A stretch of 17,921 bases of DNA from an uncultured Oscillospiraceae bacterium (GTDB taxonomy: Bacteria > Bacillota > Clostridia > Oscillospirales > Oscillospiraceae), in contig CAAEKQ010000117.1 in assembly GCA_900756575.1 (NCBI GenBank), forward strand, positions 1 through 17,921, in the 5' to 3' direction. Each line of letters opens with the position of its first letter. The stretch's first letter is position 1. Positions 15,098-17,921 of this stretch are shown here, piece by piece. The notes under the pieces were generated by a model. That model made no database searches. It saw nothing but the letters and a program-made list of their open reading frames with translations, and had not been told where the DNA came from. A program made the position numbers and the translations under genes.

Positions 15098-15871
15098 ATG
15101 GCAAACGAGAAGAAACCCTATTATACGGACGACGAATTGATCGCCCGTATGTGGGCCAAGGAGACAGTCAAGGATCTGATGGCCCGTCATGCCCATTATT
15201 ACAGCAGTGATCTGCGGCGGCAGGAGTTGTGCGATTTGTGGGTCACAACGCCCATGTATCGCAGGACGGCCTCTCTAGCCAATAATTTCGGTTATTACGT
15301 CGGAATGGACGAAATATCTAATTATTATGTAGTTCAGCATACCCAGCGCCGTTATGAACAGCTGGCGGCTTATGCGGATGTCCCCAAGGACAATCTGCAT
15401 CTGGGTCATGGCGTGATGAGCCATCACACCTCCAATACGCCCCTTTGTTATATTGCTGAGGACGGGAAAACGGCTAAATATTTGGCTTATGACTGCGGCG
15501 AACAGACTGTTGGAAAACCGGACGGGACCATGGATGCCTACTTTGTCTTTGGACTGATTTTTGCAGACCTGGTCTGTGAGAACGGGGTTTGGAAAATTTG
15601 GCACCTGGCATTGCTGCATGATCATACGATCCCTGTGGGGGTAGACTATGGCGAGGCGGTGCCCATTGAAATCCAGCCGGGCGATGATCCATTGGAGGCG
15701 GAGTTCGGCGAGCCAACGGTCAAACGGACAGTGTATGAGCCGTTTTTCGGCTGGGAGTACATGTATCAGGATATGCCGCGCCCCTACTACAGCTATACAG
15801 ATATTCGGAGCTATGGTCCAGAAGGTGAATTGGGGTTGCCTTATTATGAGAGAGAAAGGATGGAAATCTGA
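15098..15871 (+). CDS. SnoaL/NTF2-like protein, second tandem copy
   Basis: A 257-aa paralog of the preceding gene. The shared core is VKDLMARHAHYYSSDLRRQ (24-41), IAEDGKTAKYLAYD (119-132) and VFGLIFADLVCENGVWKIWH (150-169). The shared tail is GEPTVKRTV (204-212) and MPRPYYSYTDIRSYGPEG (226-243). The region around 101-111 is histidine-rich (HLGHGVMSHH), which the first copy lacks, so this copy may have a different active site or bind metal; that is inference. The ATG at 15098 is chosen because AAGGAGG sits 8 nt upstream and the previous gene stops at 15096. The third copy starts within the stop codon (TGATG), showing tight coupling. The close pairing suggests a hetero-oligomer or consecutive steps on one substrate. 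Confidence 0.78.
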   Translation: MANEKKPYYTDDELIARMWAKETVKDLMARHAHYYSSDLRRQELCDLWVTTPMYRRTASLANNFGYYVGMDEISNYYVVQHTQRRYEQLAAYADVPKDNLHLGHGVMSHHTSNTPLCYIAEDGKTAKYLAYDCGEQTVGKPDGTMDAYFVFGLIFADLVCENGVWKIWHLALLHDHTIPVGVDYGEAVPIEIQPGDDPLEAEFGEPTVKRTVYEPFFGWEYMYQDMPRPYYSYTDIRSYGPEGELGLPYYERERMEI

Positions 15872-16617
15872 TGAATCGAAACCTGAGCTTTAAGGAGCGT
15901 CTGCATAACGCCTTGGGCGTCCAGGAGATCGAGGATGACAAGGCCATCCATGCCTATACCCATGCCACCATGTATTCCAGGGAGGAGTGGGATCGGATCT
16001 GGTATCCCCACGATAACTGTACCTGGGCTCATGGGTTTGGTCGTATGGTGGGCTGGGAGCAGGTCTATGTGAATTCTGTGACACACACGGATAACGGAAT
16101 GTCTCAGTTGAATCTGAACAATGCCAAAAAGTATCCCATTCTTCGGGGCCATGATCTTAGGTCCTCTGGCCGTACCGGAATCCACGCGCTGGCCATCGGC
16201 GTCATCGAAATCGCGGACGATGGAAAGTCGGGCCGGAGCTTTTACCTGACGCCGGGCACCATGTTTGACATTATTGGACGGGGCGATAAACGCTCCGGTG
16301 GCTGGCTGTGGGAGCGCTATGGTTCGGATTTCGTGTACAAAAATGGCCGGTGGCTGTATGTCCACGAACAGGTATGCCCGGATTTCGGCTCCAGCTATGA
16401 CGGTACGAACTGGGGTCACGATGTCTATGAAAAGGCAATTAATCCACAACCGGAACGTCCCATGGGCGGTCCTGCTGGCGGTGTTACGGACCCCGGTCCG
16501 CTGCATAATGACTATACTGTCTGCCAGCTGGTTCAGAACACCTGCCCGCCGCCAAGGCCCTATCGGACGCTGGATGACGAAAACTCTTATTCTCCCGGGC
16601 GAAATCAATTTGACTGA
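15871..16617 (+). CDS. SnoaL/NTF2-like protein, third and most divergent tandem copy
   Basis: A 248-aa protein whose ATG overlaps the previous stop (TGATG), with AAAGGA 10 nt upstream. The family core is still visible in IGVIEIADDGKSGRSFYL (109-126) and WERYGSDFVYKNGRWLYVHE (147-166), and the tail keeps CPPPRPYRTLDDENSYSPG (225-243). The N-terminal part differs: the LMAR-Y/H helix of the other two copies is replaced by AIHAYTHATMYSREEWDRIW, and the WKIWH motif reads WLYVH. The active site has therefore probably changed, or this copy has become a structural partner. Last gene of the operon, followed after 26 nt by a strong terminator. Function unknown. Confidence 0.72.
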   Translation: MNRNLSFKERLHNALGVQEIEDDKAIHAYTHATMYSREEWDRIWYPHDNCTWAHGFGRMVGWEQVYVNSVTHTDNGMSQLNLNNAKKYPILRGHDLRSSGRTGIHALAIGVIEIADDGKSGRSFYLTPGTMFDIIGRGDKRSGGWLWERYGSDFVYKNGRWLYVHEQVCPDFGSSYDGTNWGHDVYEKAINPQPERPMGGPAGGVTDPGPLHNDYTVCQLVQNTCPPPRPYRTLDDENSYSPGRNQFD

Positions 16618-16643
16618 TCACTGCGAATATTAGTATGATAGAA

Positions 16644-16677
16644 ACCGGGCTTCTCCGTTTTAGCGGAGGAGCCCGGT
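16644..16677. terminator. Bidirectional terminator between the SnoaL operon and the LysR gene
   Basis: A 14-bp stem (ACCGGGCTTCTCCG with one G-T pair) and a 6-nt loop. CTTATATT follows on the plus strand and TTTCTATC on the minus strand. It sits between convergent stops at 16617 and 16684. Confidence 0.85.
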
Positions 16678-16683
16678 CTTATA

Positions 16684-17628
16684 TTAGGTATAGTGCTTGC
16701 GCAGGAAGGCATCGTCCTGGTGGCCAAGCTCCGTGTAATAGCGTGTAATGCTGGAAATCAAATTCAATTCGGCAGAATGGAAGAATTTGTTTTTTCTGTA
16801 AATTATACCGATCTCTCTTTGAAATACCGGCGGCTGGATTCGTGCCGGCGGCGTTGGCGGCCCGTAGAGCTGCAAACCCTGTTCATCCAGTGGGTGGTTT
16901 TGGAGCAGGGCGCAGCAGGGGATGAACATCATGCTGTTCAGCAAAAACTTCAGCGCGCCCACTTGCTGATGCTCGTTGCCCCGGAAGGAAAATTTCATTT
17001 GGATCCCCGCATGGGCGCAGATAACGCGAAGGGTATCCTCATCAAATACCACATCGTTGCAGACTACCGTACATCCATCCAGCTCGGAAAGTGCTACGCT
17101 CTGTCGCCCAAAGAGGGGATGCTCCCGCCCGGTGGAAAGCAGCATTTCCTCCTTTAAAAGCGGCAGCCATTGGACTGTATCGGGAAAATCCATCCAGGGA
17201 ACGATAGCCATAATGGCATTTCCCGACAGTACCTGATTTAACGATTCCTGGGGCGGCAGCAGACTGAAGCGCGTGTGGATACTGGGGTATTTTTTATGAA
17301 ACTGATAGATGATCTGGTTGTCGAAATCCTCAAAGGCGCAGGCAATGGCAACGGCCTCGTCACCTACGTCGGCAGTCTGCTTTGCGGCATGGACGCTTTC
17401 CTCCAGAATGGTCATGATCTGTTCCGTACCGTGGTAAAGGATCTCACCCTGGGGTGTCAGCCGGATACCGGTATGGCCCCGTTCAAACAGGGAAAAGCCC
17501 AACTCCGTTTCCAACCGTCCGATCGTGCGGCTGAGGGCGGGCTGCGAGATAAACAGCACATCTGCAGCCTTGGAAATACTGCCGACCTGTACAGTAGTCA
17601 AAAAATACTGAAGCTGCTTGATCTCCAC
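16684..17628 (-). CDS. LysR-family transcriptional regulator
   Basis: A 314-aa LysR-type regulator. The N-terminal winged helix-turn-helix (1-60) shows LQYFLTTVQVGSISKAADVL followed by ISQPALSRTIGRLE, then LFERGHTGIRLTPQGE. The remainder is the two-lobed effector-binding domain, with the usual length of about 90-300. Translation starts at GTG, chosen because AAGGAGG lies 8 nt upstream on the minus strand and the family N-terminus (MEIKQLQYF) begins exactly there. It is convergent with the SnoaL operon and shares its terminator. LysR regulators usually control adjacent, often divergent genes. Here the candidate targets are on the other side of the gene, so control of the operons at 10817 or 2360 is plausible but unproven. 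The effector may be the pathway substrate. A hairpin and an IS fragment lie upstream, so its own promoter may have been altered. Confidence 0.92.
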   Translation of the reverse strand: MEIKQLQYFLTTVQVGSISKAADVLFISQPALSRTIGRLETELGFSLFERGHTGIRLTPQGEILYHGTEQIMTILEESVHAAKQTADVGDEAVAIACAFEDFDNQIIYQFHKKYPSIHTRFSLLPPQESLNQVLSGNAIMAIVPWMDFPDTVQWLPLLKEEMLLSTGREHPLFGRQSVALSELDGCTVVCNDVVFDEDTLRVICAHAGIQMKFSFRGNEHQQVGALKFLLNSMMFIPCCALLQNHPLDEQGLQLYGPPTPPARIQPPVFQREIGIIYRKNKFFHSAELNLISSITRYYTELGHQDDAFLRKHYT

Positions 17629-17636
17629 GGCAAATA

Positions 17637-17643
17637 CCTCCTT
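17637..17643 (-). promoter_or_regulatory. Ribosome binding site supporting the GTG start of the LysR gene
   Basis: The minus strand reads AAGGAGG, 8 nt before GTG at 17628. No in-frame ATG nearby matches the LysR N-terminus. Confidence 0.75.
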
Positions 17644-17693
17644 CGGTTTGCGTTCATCGCGGCAGATGCATCCGGTAGCACCAACCGCTACTG

Positions 17694-17725
17694 AAAAAGC
17701 GCAGCAGCCCTCCAGCTGCTGTGCT
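17694..17725 (-). terminator. Possible terminator upstream of the LysR gene
   Basis: AGCGCAGCAG pairs with CTGCTGTGCT (one G-T type mismatch) around an 8-nt loop. On the minus strand a run of five T follows at 17694-17698. It would stop minus-strand reading from beyond the window before the LysR gene. The stem could also be part of the leader or IS junction. Confidence 0.5.
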
Positions 17726-17785
17726 GGCCCATCTTCACTTATAAAATTCTGTCAGTACCCCGCTGCTCTTTGTCACTTCTTGCAG

Positions 17786-17921
17786 TGCCAAAGGAATGTA
17801 AAGAAAGCAGAACACGCAAAGTCCTCTGTCCGCGCGAAAGTAGAGCACGTATTCGGTGTCGTCAAGAAACAGCTGCGTTTCCGAAAAACACGATACCGAG
17901 GGCTCGAAAAGCAGAGAGCCA
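17786..17921 (+). pseudogene. IS5-family transposase C-terminal fragment, runs off window
   Basis: In the frame that uses 17819-17821 as a codon, the translation reads KSSVRAKVEHVFGVVKKQLR and then KTRYRGLEKQRA. This is the catalytic-Glu and C-terminal region of IS5-family DDE transposases. The expected N-terminal two thirds are absent upstream, where LysR leader sequence begins. The fragment is therefore 5'-truncated; its 3' end is beyond the window. It belongs to a different IS5 subgroup from the fragment at 10318-10659 (RYRGL type against RLSGPKLGR type). Confidence 0.75.

Noticed and set aside
1..17921. CRISPR array, tRNA or rRNA
   Set aside because: No regularly spaced repeats, cloverleaf pattern or rRNA-like stretches were seen on either strand.

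Overview
The window looks like the accessory genome of an anaerobic Firmicute, most likely a gut Clostridia/Oscillospirales-type bacterium. This is an inference from the Tn1549/ICE-style ParA-ParB pair, the strong AAGGAGG ribosome sites, the Clostridia-type solute-binding lipoproteins and the Fe-S flavoenzyme. No rRNA, tRNA, CRISPR array, integrase, relaxase or conjugation gene is visible.

Layout. (1) Positions 1-2158 carry mobile-element backbone on the minus strand: a 3'-truncated parB, parA, a short reading frame that touches the longer parA start, and a 59-aa orphan gene with a good promoter, surrounded by three hairpin terminators. (2) Positions 2360-8927 form a plus-strand operon: an Old Yellow Enzyme/2,4-dienoyl-CoA-reductase-type Fe-S flavoenzyme (679 aa), a solute-binding lipoprotein, an AraC-type regulator and an FAD_binding_2 flavoprotein (505 aa). 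(3) Positions 8960-10659 are debris: an N-terminally truncated hotdog thioesterase, a sodium:solute symporter pseudogene with an internal deletion, and the 3' end of an IS5-type transposase. (4) Positions 10776-16617 form a second plus-strand operon: two more paralogous solute-binding lipoproteins, then three tandem SnoaL/NTF2-like proteins. It ends at a bidirectional terminator. (5) Positions 16684-17628 hold a convergent LysR regulator. (6) The window closes inside another IS5-type transposase fragment.

The two plus-strand operons read as one functional unit later split by debris. Both carry the same unusual class of lipoprotein, and their enzymes are of types that occur together in gut reductive pathways: Fe-S OYE reductases, fumarate-reductase-like flavoproteins and SnoaL-fold dehydratases/isomerases. 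Precedents are bile-acid 7-dehydroxylation (BaiCD/BaiH with BaiE) and the daidzein-to-equol pathway (OYE plus FAD_binding_2 reductase). No gene here can be identified as any of those specific enzymes. The best reading is an undescribed inducible pathway for capture and reductive or dehydrative conversion of a small organic molecule such as a steroid, polyphenol or other enone-forming compound. The substrate is unknown, and no ABC permease or ATPase accompanies the three binding proteins.
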